This document shows positions 49,969 to 58,350 of a stretch of 64,000 nucleotides of DNA, one piece after another (within the stretch, counting starts at the first letter, position 1; each line of letters starts with the position of its first letter). Source of the stretch: Orenia marismortui DSM 5156. GTDB taxonomy: Bacteria; Bacillota; Halanaerobiia; Halobacteroidales; Halobacteroidaceae. The position numbers and the translations under genes are program-made. The notes under the pieces are model-generated. The model was given only the letters and a program-made list of their open reading frames with translations. It made no database searches and had not been told where the DNA came from. The stretch spans positions 300,640-364,639 of the forward strand of contig NZ_KB900618.1 in the NCBI RefSeq assembly GCF_000379025.1, given 5' to 3'.

Positions 49969-50688
49969 TTATCCATACAACTTAGTAACAGTATCTAAAA
50001 CCATTTCTGTCATTCTATCTACACCTTCTGCAATCTTTGACTTATCTGCTCTAGTCTTCTTAAATACATGATCTGATACTGTAAGTACTGTAGCTGCTCT
50101 TAATCCATATTTAGCTGCAATATTATATAATGCAGCAGTTTCCATTTCCACTGACAATACTCCTAAGCTAGCTAATTTTTTCAACTCTTCAGTATACTCT
50201 TCAGACTTGCCATAAAAATAATCAGATGTTGCTATCTGTCCTACATGAACTGGCATCTCTAAATCAATAGCACTATCATATAAATTTTTAATCAACTCAA
50301 AATCTGCTGGTGGAGCTAAGCTAATATCTGGATTTATCTGATTAATGGTAGTTCCAATTGTAGCTGTAGACTGAGCAATTATCAAATCTGCTTCTTCCAT
50401 ATCATCTGATAAAGCCCCACAGGTTCCTACCCTAATCAAAGTCTTAGCCCCTAGCATCTTTAGTTCTTCTAAGACAATAGAGATAGATGGTACCCCCATT
50501 CCAGTAGTTTGAATTGATACATCTACTCCTTTAAACTTTCCAGTATATCCATACATCTTTCTATAATCTGTATATAATTTTGGATCATCCAAGAACTTTT
50601 CTGCCATATATTTAGCACGCTCTGGATTTCCCGGTAATAATACAATATCTGCTACTTGTCCTTTCTCTGCTTCTACATGAATTGGCAT
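49969..50688 (-). CDS. deoD: purine-nucleoside phosphorylase
   Basis: 239 aa, usual DeoD length. VLLPGNPERAKYMAEKFL, RVGTCGALSDDMEEADLIIA, VEMETAALYNIAAKYGLRA and LTVSDHVF (catalytic Asp) are hallmarks of the hexameric bacterial PNP. It splits purine (deoxy)nucleosides with phosphate into base and (deoxy)ribose-1-phosphate, feeding xpt-type salvage. AGGGGGATT precedes the ATG. Single gene, no riboswitch found upstream. Confidence 0.93.
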   Translation of the reverse strand: MPIHVEAEKGQVADIVLLPGNPERAKYMAEKFLDDPKLYTDYRKMYGYTGKFKGVDVSIQTTGMGVPSISIVLEELKMLGAKTLIRVGTCGALSDDMEEADLIIAQSTATIGTTINQINPDISLAPPADFELIKNLYDSAIDLEMPVHVGQIATSDYFYGKSEEYTEELKKLASLGVLSVEMETAALYNIAAKYGLRAATVLTVSDHVFKKTRADKSKIAEGVDRMTEMVLDTVTKLYG

Positions 50689-50958
50689 AGTGTAAATCCC
50701 CCTTATATAGTTTTAATAACATTAATAGCTTAACTAATTTAGGCTATTTTAAACTTATTTTTGCTAAAGACCAGAAAATATATCATTAGACGTCAGACAA
50801 CTTCCAAATATATAATTCTTGACCCAGAAAAAAATTCCTTCTTTTTATTAAAAATTAAATTAATATCACCCTAAACTTATCTGATTAAATGTTTTTTATG
50901 TATAATATAGTTTTTATTTTATCCACTTAGAACAAATTTAATCAATAAGTTTATATTC
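50689..50958. other. intergenic, nothing recognised
   Basis: AT-rich spacer upstream of deoD and after the peroxiredoxin terminator; no gene or purine aptamer seen. Confidence 0.35.
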
Positions 50959-51012
50959 TTAATAAATAAAGATATCAACTGTGAATTCACAGTTGATATC
51001 TTTATTTATTAA
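50959..51012 (-). terminator. long perfect palindrome, peroxiredoxin terminator
   Basis: 54 bp, arms of 27 nt (starting TTAATAAATAAAGATATCAA) with no loop, 78 nt past the peroxiredoxin stop (51090). A strong terminator with A/U-rich ends, possibly bidirectional. Confidence 0.75.
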
Positions 51013-51089
51013 TCTATAATTTTGTCTAAAGCTAAATAATATATCCTATTATGCTTGATAGAAAATCTAAATATATTACAATTGTAGAA

Positions 51090-51554
51090 TTATTGATTTT
51101 CTATTACTTCTAAAAGTTCATCAACATCAGGCAAAGTTCCTATCTCATAAACTTTAGCAAAGATTACCTTACCTTCTTCATCTAATATAATATTTGCTCT
51201 TTCAGAAAATCCATCATTTTCTCTAAAAATACCTAATTTTTTAGCAAATCCACCATGAGGCCAAAAATCTTCAGCTAATAAAACTCTCTCTACACCTAAT
51301 TGCTCACCCCAAGCTTTTTTGCTCGGCATAGCATCAACACTAATGCCTAAAACTTCAGTATTTAACTCCTCAAATTTATCATAATTAGCTTCTAAATCCT
51401 TCATTTGAGTTGCACAGACTGATGTAAATGCAAGTGGATGAAAGGAGAGTACTACATTCTTTCCCCTAAGATCACTTAACTTTAACTCTTCATCAGTTGT
51501 TATTTTAAAGGCATAATCCTCAATGCTTGTTCCAACTTCTACTAATTGATCCAC
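51090..51554 (-). CDS. AhpC/Bcp-like peroxiredoxin
   Basis: 154 aa with the peroxidatic site HPLAFTSVCATQMKD (PxxxTxxC; Cys ~47), followed by EVLGISVDAMPSKKAW and the catalytic arginine region FSERANIILDEEGKV. Thioredoxin fold. No second conserved Cys is evident, so a 1-Cys or partner-resolved mechanism is likely. It reduces peroxides. Start is GTG after AAGGAGGGG. A consensus promoter (51628-51656) with a Fur/PerR-like site just downstream suggests peroxide or iron control. Confidence 0.88.
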   Translation of the reverse strand: MDQLVEVGTSIEDYAFKITTDEELKLSDLRGKNVVLSFHPLAFTSVCATQMKDLEANYDKFEELNTEVLGISVDAMPSKKAWGEQLGVERVLLAEDFWPHGGFAKKLGIFRENDGFSERANIILDEEGKVIFAKVYEIGTLPDVDELLEVIENQ

Positions 51555-51604
51555 CTTTACCCCTCCTTAATAATTAAGATATTATTAATTGTTATTAATG
51601 GTAA

Positions 51605-51619
51605 TGGTTATTATTATCT
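51605..51619. promoter_or_regulatory. Fur/PerR-like operator
   Basis: On the minus strand AGATAATAATAACCA matches 12 of 14 defined positions of the 7-1-7 Fur motif. It lies just downstream of the -10 element of the peroxiredoxin promoter. PerR versus Fur cannot be decided. Confidence 0.5.
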
Positions 51620-51627
51620 TTATTGCT

Positions 51628-51656
51628 ATTATACTAATTTATACCAATTATGTCAA
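51628..51656 (-). promoter_or_regulatory. sigma-A promoter of the peroxiredoxin gene
   Basis: TTGACA (51651-51656), 17-bp spacer, TATAAT (51628-51633) on the minus strand. Confidence 0.85.
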
Positions 51657-51813
51657 GTAAGTCGATGATATAATCTCTATCTTATTATAATCGAAACTCT
51701 AATCTATTATTAATTTAAAAATCATTAAGAGTTAATACCCTAAAAATTATATTCACTAACTTCAGACCTAAACTCAAAAAATTCAATTAAGTAAAAGTAA
51801 TTAAAATAAAAAT

Positions 51814-53823
51814 TTAATAAACTATTGAAGATGTATTGCCTTCTTTGTCTATCTTAACTATATATCCATCCCTTTCACCTTTACCAAAGGAACTTGTATA
51901 GCCTATTAATAAATAACCTCCATCATCAGTTTTAGAAGCATCCATAAACTCATCATGGTCAATCCCCCCATAACGAGAAGACCATTCTTTTTTAGCTTTA
52001 GAATTTATCTTGACTACATATCCATCATAATCTCCTTTGCCAGCTGAATTCGTATAGCCAACTAAGAGATATCCTCCATCTTCAGTTGCTATTACAGACC
52101 TAAAACCATCATCACTCTTTTTATTACCATAAGAATGAGAAAAGATTTGATTCCCTTGGCTATCTATCTTAACTATATACCCATCATAAACCCAACTTTC
52201 AGTAGATCCTATTGATCCTACTAATAGATATCCCCCATCTTCTGTCTGACAGACATCCTGAAACCTTTCGTCTAAATCATCTTCACCATATGTATACTCA
52301 GCAAGTTTATTAAGTTTTTCATCTAATTTAACTACTAATCCATCGCCACTACTTTTATCAAAACGACTAGTATATCCAACTAATAAGTAAGAGTTATCAC
52401 CCTCTACAACTGATTCAAAATAATCATTACTACCAGATTTAGTATCATGATCATAAGTATATTCTAGTTCTTGTTTACCTTTAGCATTAATTTTGACTAA
52501 ATAGCCATCATTACTACTATCATTAATATAGCCAATTCCTAAATTATCTTTAGTAGATGATTGATACAAATTATATAATTCTTGGTTCTTATAGTTAGAG
52601 CCTATTATTTCAGACATTTTATTTCCATTATTCTTGTTAATCTTAACTAAATAAGAATCTTTACTAAGATTATTTTCATTACTCTTATAACCACTTAATA
52701 AATAATTTCCATCATCAATAATGGTAGCCCCAAAAAAAGAATCTTCTCCACCAAGATAATAATCATAATTATACCATTCTTCTTTTCCTTGGCGATTTAT
52801 CTTAACCACATAACCAGCCGGATAAGACCAATCTCTTGTAAAAGAATTACTGTAACCTACAAGTAAATATCCATCTTCTGTTCTAACTACTCTTTCAAAG
52901 CCATCATTACTAATTCCACCATAACTTTTCTGCCAAACTTCTATTATCTTAATATCAGCCTCTTGACTAATTTCTTGACCATAATCATCTGAAATTACTA
53001 CTTTTATAGTATCAGTTGTACTATAAGTTGGTGACAGATAAGTAACTTTACTTCCTTCACCTATAATCTTCCCTTTATTTACTTGCCAATTGTAATTTAA
53101 TTTGTCCCCATTTAAGTCTCTAGCATTTACACTAAATATAGCCTTGCCTCTTTTTTGATCTTGGTTAATAGCAATTGAACTGAAGTTACTTGATAAATTA
53201 TCAAGAATTTCAGGAGCATAATCCTTGACATTAACTTCTATACTATCCTCTAACTCTATTCCTTCACTATTTCTAACTCTAAGCTTAATTTTATACTTGC
53301 CTTCTTCTTTAGGGCAGATATAATTTACTCTATTAGTTTTTCCAATAATCTCTCCTCCATCAGCTTCCCATGAATAAACTATACCTTTAGTTTCCATATT
53401 TGTCTTAGCATAGATCTTAATACTATCACCTGGATGGAGATTATTTCTTTCACGTTCTATTCCTATTTTGAAATCTTTAACAGTAACTTCTTGATTAGCA
53501 ATTACTTGATGACCCTTACTATCTGATATAAGTACTCGAACCTGATAAATCCCTTCCTTTTCAGGCGGAAGATAAATTATATCCTTCCCCTTTCCTGTAA
53601 TAATTCCTTGATCTACTACCCATTTATAATTCAGCTGGTCTTGATCAATATCACTAGCTTCAACACTTAACCTTAGTTTTTCACCTAAAGGTACCACATT
53701 TTTATCTAGCTTAATTAAGTTAATTACCGGTGCGTGATTAGCTTTTTCTTTTACATTACAACCACCTACTAATATTGATATTATAATAACTAAACATAAT
53801 AACAATGGCTTCTTCCTTATCAT
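51814..53823 (-). CDS. lipoprotein with PKD/Ig-like domains and seven-bladed propeller
   Basis: About 669 aa. Signal peptide ends ILVGGC, so it is a lipoprotein. Three PKD/Ig-like domains (about 30-115, 118-205, 207-300; LNYKWVVDQGIITG, GIVYSWEADGGEIIGK, LNYNWQVNKGKIIGE) precede seven repeats ending DGGYLLVGYTSS-like strands (~300-660), which should close a seven-bladed beta-propeller. Surface-exposed binding or adhesion is likely; no enzyme motif is seen. ATG 53823 is chosen; a GTG four codons upstream is part of the ribosome region. Confidence 0.75.
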   Translation of the reverse strand: MIRKKPLLLCLVIIISILVGGCNVKEKANHAPVINLIKLDKNVVPLGEKLRLSVEASDIDQDQLNYKWVVDQGIITGKGKDIIYLPPEKEGIYQVRVLISDSKGHQVIANQEVTVKDFKIGIERERNNLHPGDSIKIYAKTNMETKGIVYSWEADGGEIIGKTNRVNYICPKEEGKYKIKLRVRNSEGIELEDSIEVNVKDYAPEILDNLSSNFSSIAINQDQKRGKAIFSVNARDLNGDKLNYNWQVNKGKIIGEGSKVTYLSPTYSTTDTIKVVISDDYGQEISQEADIKIIEVWQKSYGGISNDGFERVVRTEDGYLLVGYSNSFTRDWSYPAGYVVKINRQGKEEWYNYDYYLGGEDSFFGATIIDDGNYLLSGYKSNENNLSKDSYLVKINKNNGNKMSEIIGSNYKNQELYNLYQSSTKDNLGIGYINDSSNDGYLVKINAKGKQELEYTYDHDTKSGSNDYFESVVEGDNSYLLVGYTSRFDKSSGDGLVVKLDEKLNKLAEYTYGEDDLDERFQDVCQTEDGGYLLVGSIGSTESWVYDGYIVKIDSQGNQIFSHSYGNKKSDDGFRSVIATEDGGYLLVGYTNSAGKGDYDGYVVKINSKAKKEWSSRYGGIDHDEFMDASKTDDGGYLLIGYTSSFGKGERDGYIVKIDKEGNTSSIVY

Positions 53824-54159
53824 TCTGCCTTTCACCCCTATATCTACATTTGTTTTATATAATTTTTTTAAACTATCTGAAAATTTTAAATTATATTTTT
53901 ATAAATCATATATATTTTTCTTTAATATTGTGCTAATACCTTTTATTTTGCAAAATAAAGAGATTATAACATCTTATAATCCTATTTTATCAGCACCTTA
54001 AATAAGTAATTTCCAATAATATAATCAAAAATCTAATTAATTTCCCTCATCAAAATTTATAAACTCTGTCTATTTTAATCGAAAGCCACAGGCCTTTTAG
54101 TTATTATATCAAATTATAGAATTTTTTTCTATAAAGATCATAGCTTTTTAAATTTAAAA
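53824..54159. other. intergenic, nothing recognised
   Basis: AT-rich spacer upstream of the propeller lipoprotein gene. No gene or repeat copy seen. Confidence 0.4.
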
Positions 54160-54185
54160 AGGTGTCACGAATATTCGTGACACCT
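54160..54185 (-). terminator. intrinsic terminator of malQ
   Basis: AGGTGTCACGAAT/ATTCGTGACACCT, a perfect 26-bp palindrome 16 nt past the stop at 54202. Confidence 0.85.
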
Positions 54186-54201
54186 GAGAATTATAATTAT
54201 T

Positions 54202-55701
54202 TTAAAGTCTATTATGCCTTTTTGTCATCTCTTTAAGTGTAGTTGCCCTCTTTTCTGTTAACATCTCTACTCTATATTTCCAATCCCAGTTACCTCCCAA
54301 TACTCCCGGAGTATTAAATCTTGCATCACTATCCAAACTAAAGACATCTTGTAAAGGAGCTAAAGATATTATAGCCCTAGATTTCCAAGCCAATTCCATC
54401 AAGTCCCAAGAAATATCATCATGTCTATGGCTAAGATGCTGATTTAAATATTGACACAAATCTGCTTTATCCTGCTCAGTAGCATCCTCATTATACCAAC
54501 CTAAAGTTGTATTGTTATCATGTGTTCCTGTATAAACAACACAATTATCAGTAGTAAACTCATTTGGAGGTAGATTATTATCTTCATTAGCATCAAAAGC
54601 AAATTGTAAGATTTCCATACCTGGGAAATCAAAACATTCTTTTAATTCTTCTACATCCTTAGTAATAGTACCTAAATCTTCAACAATAATAGGTAGCTCA
54701 CCAAGTTCATCTTTAATAGTCTTGAATAGTTCCATACCTGGAGCCTTCTTCCATTCCCCATTAATTGCAGTCTTATCTCCATAAGGAACAGCCCAATAAG
54801 CTGCAAATCCTCTAAAATGATCAATTCTAACAATATCTGCAACTTCCAACAAAGCTTCTATTCTCTTAACCCACCAGCTATAGTTAGTCTCTTTTAATTT
54901 ATCCCAATCATAAAGTGGATTTCCCCATAATTGACCAGTTTCACTAAAGTAATCAGGTGGTACTCCTGCTACTTTAGTAGGCTTCATATCTTCATCAAAT
55001 AAGAATACCTCTGGATTAGCCCAGGCATCTGCACTATCCATAGCTACAAAGATCGGAATATCCCCAATAATCTTAATTCCTTTATCATTGGCATACTCTT
55101 TTACTTTCGTCCATTGTTTAAAGAATATATATTGGATAAATTGTTGAAACTCTATATCTGTAGATAACTCTACTTTATATCTATCCATAGCTTCTTTATT
55201 TCTTAGCTTAATATCTTCATCCCATTCATGCCATGGTCTTTCATCAAAGCTAGATTTAACAGCCCTAAATAATGCATAATCTTCTAACCACTCTGAATTA
55301 TTTTCGCAAAAAGAATTATACTCTCCCTTATCTGCCTTAGCTTTAAATCTGCTAAATGCTTTTTTTAGTAAGGGTAGCTTAAAATCAATTACTTTACCAT
55401 ATTCTACTTTATCTTGATCAAAATCAAGATCATTATCTAAATCTTCTTGACTTAAAAGTTTATCTTCAACTAAGCTTTCTAAGCTAACTAACATATGATT
55501 TCCTGCAAAAGCTGAAAAACATTGATATGGTGAATCTCCATAACCTGTCGGTCCTAAAGGACATATTTGCCATAAATTTTGTCCAGCTTCAGCTAGAAAA
55601 TCTATAAATTGATAAGCCTCATTTCCTAAAGATCCTATACCATATTTTCCTGGTAAAGAAGTTGGATGTAAGAATAAACCACTCTGTCTTTTAAATTTCA
55701 T
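54202..55701 (-). CDS. malQ: 4-alpha-glucanotransferase (amylomaltase)
   Basis: 499 aa, full-length GH77. N terminus RQSGLFLHPTSLPGKYGIGS, then PLGPTGYGDSPYQCFSAFAG, DIPIFVAMDSADAW, the nucleophile region VRIDHFRGFAAYWAVP, acid/base region IIVEDLGTI and YTGTHDNNTTLGW are all present. It transfers maltooligosaccharide segments between glucans in the cytoplasm. ATG with TAAGGAGG upstream. Works with glgC and the GH13 enzyme in glycogen or maltodextrin turnover. Confidence 0.95.
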   Translation of the reverse strand: MKFKRQSGLFLHPTSLPGKYGIGSLGNEAYQFIDFLAEAGQNLWQICPLGPTGYGDSPYQCFSAFAGNHMLVSLESLVEDKLLSQEDLDNDLDFDQDKVEYGKVIDFKLPLLKKAFSRFKAKADKGEYNSFCENNSEWLEDYALFRAVKSSFDERPWHEWDEDIKLRNKEAMDRYKVELSTDIEFQQFIQYIFFKQWTKVKEYANDKGIKIIGDIPIFVAMDSADAWANPEVFLFDEDMKPTKVAGVPPDYFSETGQLWGNPLYDWDKLKETNYSWWVKRIEALLEVADIVRIDHFRGFAAYWAVPYGDKTAINGEWKKAPGMELFKTIKDELGELPIIVEDLGTITKDVEELKECFDFPGMEILQFAFDANEDNNLPPNEFTTDNCVVYTGTHDNNTTLGWYNEDATEQDKADLCQYLNQHLSHRHDDISWDLMELAWKSRAIISLAPLQDVFSLDSDARFNTPGVLGGNWDWKYRVEMLTEKRATTLKEMTKRHNRL

Positions 55702-55810
55702 TTCATAACTCCTCCTTAATTTTCAATATAAAAGCTAAGCATATATACATAAATATCAATATCCCATTTTAAAATAAAATCAACATGAAATACTATGAAT
55801 ATATTATAAA

Positions 55811-55924
55811 ATTTTCAGGTGATAGGAGTTAGGTCTTAGGGGTTAGTAAGATCTTCCTACCTCCTATTTCCTAACGCCTAACTCCAAAACTATCGTAATT
55901 TCTATCTTAAATTTCACTTTATAG
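55811..55924 (+). repeat. mosaic TTAGG-type intergenic repeat, copy D
   Basis: The most complete copy. It runs TTTTCAGGTGATAGGAGTTA, TTAGTAAGATCTTCCTACC, then CCTAACGCCTAACTCCAAAA and TATCTTAAATTTCACTTTA. The TAGG units of the left half are the complement of the CCTA units of the right half. Confidence 0.7.
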
Positions 55925-55957
55925 TGATAGATAATATAAAAATAATTTAAAATATAA

Positions 55958-56950
55958 CTAATCAACTTTAAACTCTCTTAATCTCTTAGCAGCTACTTCT
56001 GGTGATATAGTAGTAACACTCATACCTGTTCCCAATTCAAAGCCTCCGCAAATTGAAAGCCTAGGTATAATTTTTAGATACCAATGATAAAAAGCTTCTT
56101 TATCTTTGTTAAAAGGTACTGTATGAATGATAATATTAAAGGATAAATCATTAAAATATCTTTTAAATTTTCTCATTATCTTCCTTAATATTTGAGCCAG
56201 AGCTTGAATTTCATTATCCTTAATATTAGCAAAACTGCTTCTATGATCTTTAGGAATAATCCAAGTTTCATAAGCAAAATGAGCAGCATAAGGAATAAAA
56301 GATACAAAATTTTCATCTTCACTGATAATTCTTTTATTAACTACTAATTCAGATTCAATTAGATCACAATAAATACAGCTATGATGATCAGTATAATAGC
56401 TCTCTACTTTTTTTAATTCTTGCTTGATCTTTGATGGAATGATAGGCGTAGCTATAATCTGCCAATGTGGATGTTCTAAAGAAGCTCCTGATTTTTCACC
56501 AGAATTCTTAAAGATTTGTACATATTTTAATTCATTATCACTAGCTAGATCATTATATCTTTGCTTTAAAACTTTTATTAGATCAATAATATGATTTATA
56601 GAATAATTAGATAGACTACCTTGATGTTTATTTGATTCTATAACGACTTCTGCAACCCCTAAACCCTTCATCTTTTCAAAAAAGACTTGACTCTGTTCAA
56701 CAAATTCACCAACTCGGTCTAATATAGGAAATTTATTAGGTACAACTCTAATCTTCCAATGATTTTCACTTTGCTTATCGCTATCAGCTATTGATAAAAT
56801 TGCTAATGAGTCATCTTCTTTATTCCCATTGCAAAATGGACAAGCTCTGTTAAATTTTTGATTGTTATCAAAATCATTAGGGCGTTTGCCCCTTGAAGTT
56901 GCAACAATAACATCTTCTCCTCTTAATAAATCTTTTCTTATTTCAGACAC
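55958..56950 (-). CDS. galT: galactose-1-phosphate uridylyltransferase (HIT superfamily)
   Basis: 330 aa. Zinc-type CPFCNG near residue 38, then SLEHPHWQIIATP: the active-site HPHxQ with the histidine that becomes uridylylated (normally HxHxQ), and HSCIYCDLIE in the second half, plus CGGFELGTGMSVTTISPEVAA at the end. It converts galactose-1-phosphate and UDP-glucose to glucose-1-phosphate and UDP-galactose. GTG at 56950 is chosen because GGAGG lies 6 nt before. Upstream in-frame ATG codons would run through the operator region. ADP-sugar phosphorylase-like activity is an alternative. Confidence 0.85.
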   Translation of the reverse strand: MSEIRKDLLRGEDVIVATSRGKRPNDFDNNQKFNRACPFCNGNKEDDSLAILSIADSDKQSENHWKIRVVPNKFPILDRVGEFVEQSQVFFEKMKGLGVAEVVIESNKHQGSLSNYSINHIIDLIKVLKQRYNDLASDNELKYVQIFKNSGEKSGASLEHPHWQIIATPIIPSKIKQELKKVESYYTDHHSCIYCDLIESELVVNKRIISEDENFVSFIPYAAHFAYETWIIPKDHRSSFANIKDNEIQALAQILRKIMRKFKRYFNDLSFNIIIHTVPFNKDKEAFYHWYLKIIPRLSICGGFELGTGMSVTTISPEVAAKRLREFKVD

Positions 56951-56971
56951 TATTAGCCTCCATTTTATTTG

Positions 56972-56985
56972 TGCTAACGTTTGCA
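56972..56985. promoter_or_regulatory. LacI/CcpA-type operator upstream of galT
   Basis: TGCTAACGTTTGCA is a near-perfect palindrome with the central CG typical of LacI-family regulators, close to a cre site. It sits 22 nt before the GTG start. Confidence 0.55.
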
Positions 56986-56996
56986 TAAGTAATAAA

Positions 56997-57028
56997 AATA
57001 ATTTATTAGCAATTGCTAATAAATTATT
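56997..57028. promoter_or_regulatory. perfect palindrome upstream of galT
   Basis: A 32-bp perfect inverted repeat (arm AATAATTTATTAGCAA), 12 nt from the LacI-type site. Either a terminator of the upstream 300-aa gene or a second regulator site. Confidence 0.45.
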
Positions 57029-57138
57029 TAATATATATTTTAGTTTCAATATATTATATCATTATATCTATTTTTTTTCAATGAATTCACTTTAAAACAC
57101 TTATAAATTCCAAGTTTTTTATAAAATTTCAGAGATAA

Positions 57139-58038
57139 CTAAACTCCATATATTCTTCTTTCTTTTTCCTGCTGATAATATCTTACCCAGTCATCATCAA
57201 TAATATCTTCTAATTCATAATTTATCTTATTAGCTAATTGCTCAATTACTACTCCCAATTTAATAGCTTTTTGATCAGTAAATATTTTTCTTAATCCTTC
57301 TTTCTCTATTAGCTTATTTAATTTACTCTGACGTTTATTAATCTCCTTTTCTACCTTCTCTCTAAACACAGGAAACCAGATTTCTCTATCTATACCACGT
57401 TCTTCAGATAAAGCCTCTAGATTAAAAGCAGTTATATTTCTAGCAACTAACTCCTTCTTAAATAGTTTGTTCTTCTTCTCCTCCGATAATTCAAGATCAC
57501 AAAAATCTCCTAAGAATAAATAGGGAGCAGAATCTGGATCTCTATTTAAAAAACTTCCCTGCTTACTATTTAAAACTTCAATAATTTCCTCAATACTAAA
57601 CTCCTTCTTTTTATCTTTATATTGACTAAATTTATTGCTATTATTGAAGTAGATAATCTCTTCTGCATAGCTTTTGATTTTAGGATCATAAGCTACTATA
57701 ACACCTTCATACTCTTCCAATAATTCAAAGGCTTTATCTGTTAAGATCATATATATATAATCTTTTGCTTCATGTAACATTACTGCATATTTCATCAATC
57801 CTCTACGAGGTTTAAATTTACTAATTCTATACAATCTATTTAATAAACCTTCTCCTTTTATAATCTCTATATCTTGAAAAACCTCTTCTACTCTAGATAA
57901 GACATCCTCACTAAACTCTATTCTCCAAGTCTTTTTATTATATTTCACCCCTTCTATACTTAACAAAGTTCTAAAAACTTTTTTACCCAATCTTTCCTTA
58001 ATACAATATTCATCCTCATTTAATTTCCATAGCTTCAT
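57139..58038 (-). CDS. hypothetical protein, ~299 aa, unknown family
   Basis: Highly charged and soluble (MKLWKLNEDEYCIKERLGKK, then FRPRRG-like KPRRGLMKYAVML). There is a mixed alpha/beta first half and an acidic, helical second half (EIWFPVFREKVEKEINKRQS). I do not recognise a domain. ATG 58038 is chosen because AGGTGAT lies just before it; a GTG three codons earlier is in that site. Cotranscription with galT is possible; the 190 nt between them hold a palindrome that may terminate. Confidence 0.55.
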   Translation of the reverse strand: MKLWKLNEDEYCIKERLGKKVFRTLLSIEGVKYNKKTWRIEFSEDVLSRVEEVFQDIEIIKGEGLLNRLYRISKFKPRRGLMKYAVMLHEAKDYIYMILTDKAFELLEEYEGVIVAYDPKIKSYAEEIIYFNNSNKFSQYKDKKKEFSIEEIIEVLNSKQGSFLNRDPDSAPYLFLGDFCDLELSEEKKNKLFKKELVARNITAFNLEALSEERGIDREIWFPVFREKVEKEINKRQSKLNKLIEKEGLRKIFTDQKAIKLGVVIEQLANKINYELEDIIDDDWVRYYQQEKERRIYGV

Positions 58039-58127
58039 ACTTATCACCTATCTTCTACATTATATCCATTATATATCATATCTAATTGAAGTTCAGTTAT
58101 CAACTATTCAACTTATAATTTAATTAA

Positions 58128-58217
58128 TTGGAGTTAGGATATAGGTTCTAGGAGCTCGTTAAACCCTACTTCCTAACACCAAAATTGTCGCAGCATATTC
58201 ATTGAATTTCACTTTAG
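58128..58217 (+). repeat. mosaic TTAGG-type intergenic repeat, copy E
   Basis: GGAGTTAGGATATAGGTTCT at the left, CTTCCTAACACCAAAATTG in the right half, then CAGCATATTCATTGAATTTC and ACTTTAGAC. It lies just upstream of the degV promoter. Confidence 0.65.
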
Positions 58218-58277
58218 ACTTGGACACCTGAACTCAAATCCAACATTTTATTTTTTTTACAAAATAAAACATGCAGA

Positions 58278-58306
58278 TTGTAAGCATACTAAATCTATGA
58301 TATAAT
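58278..58306 (+). promoter_or_regulatory. sigma-A promoter of the degV gene
   Basis: TTGTAA (58278-58283), a 17-bp spacer and TATAAT (58301-58306), 45 nt before the ATG. Confidence 0.6.
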
Positions 58307-58350
58307 CAAATAATAAAAATAAATTATTTTAAAGAAGGTGAATAAATTAA

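Noticed and set aside
50689-50958. Purine riboswitch in front of deoD
   Set aside because: The core segments found before xpt (GTTTCTACC, CCGTAAA) are absent.
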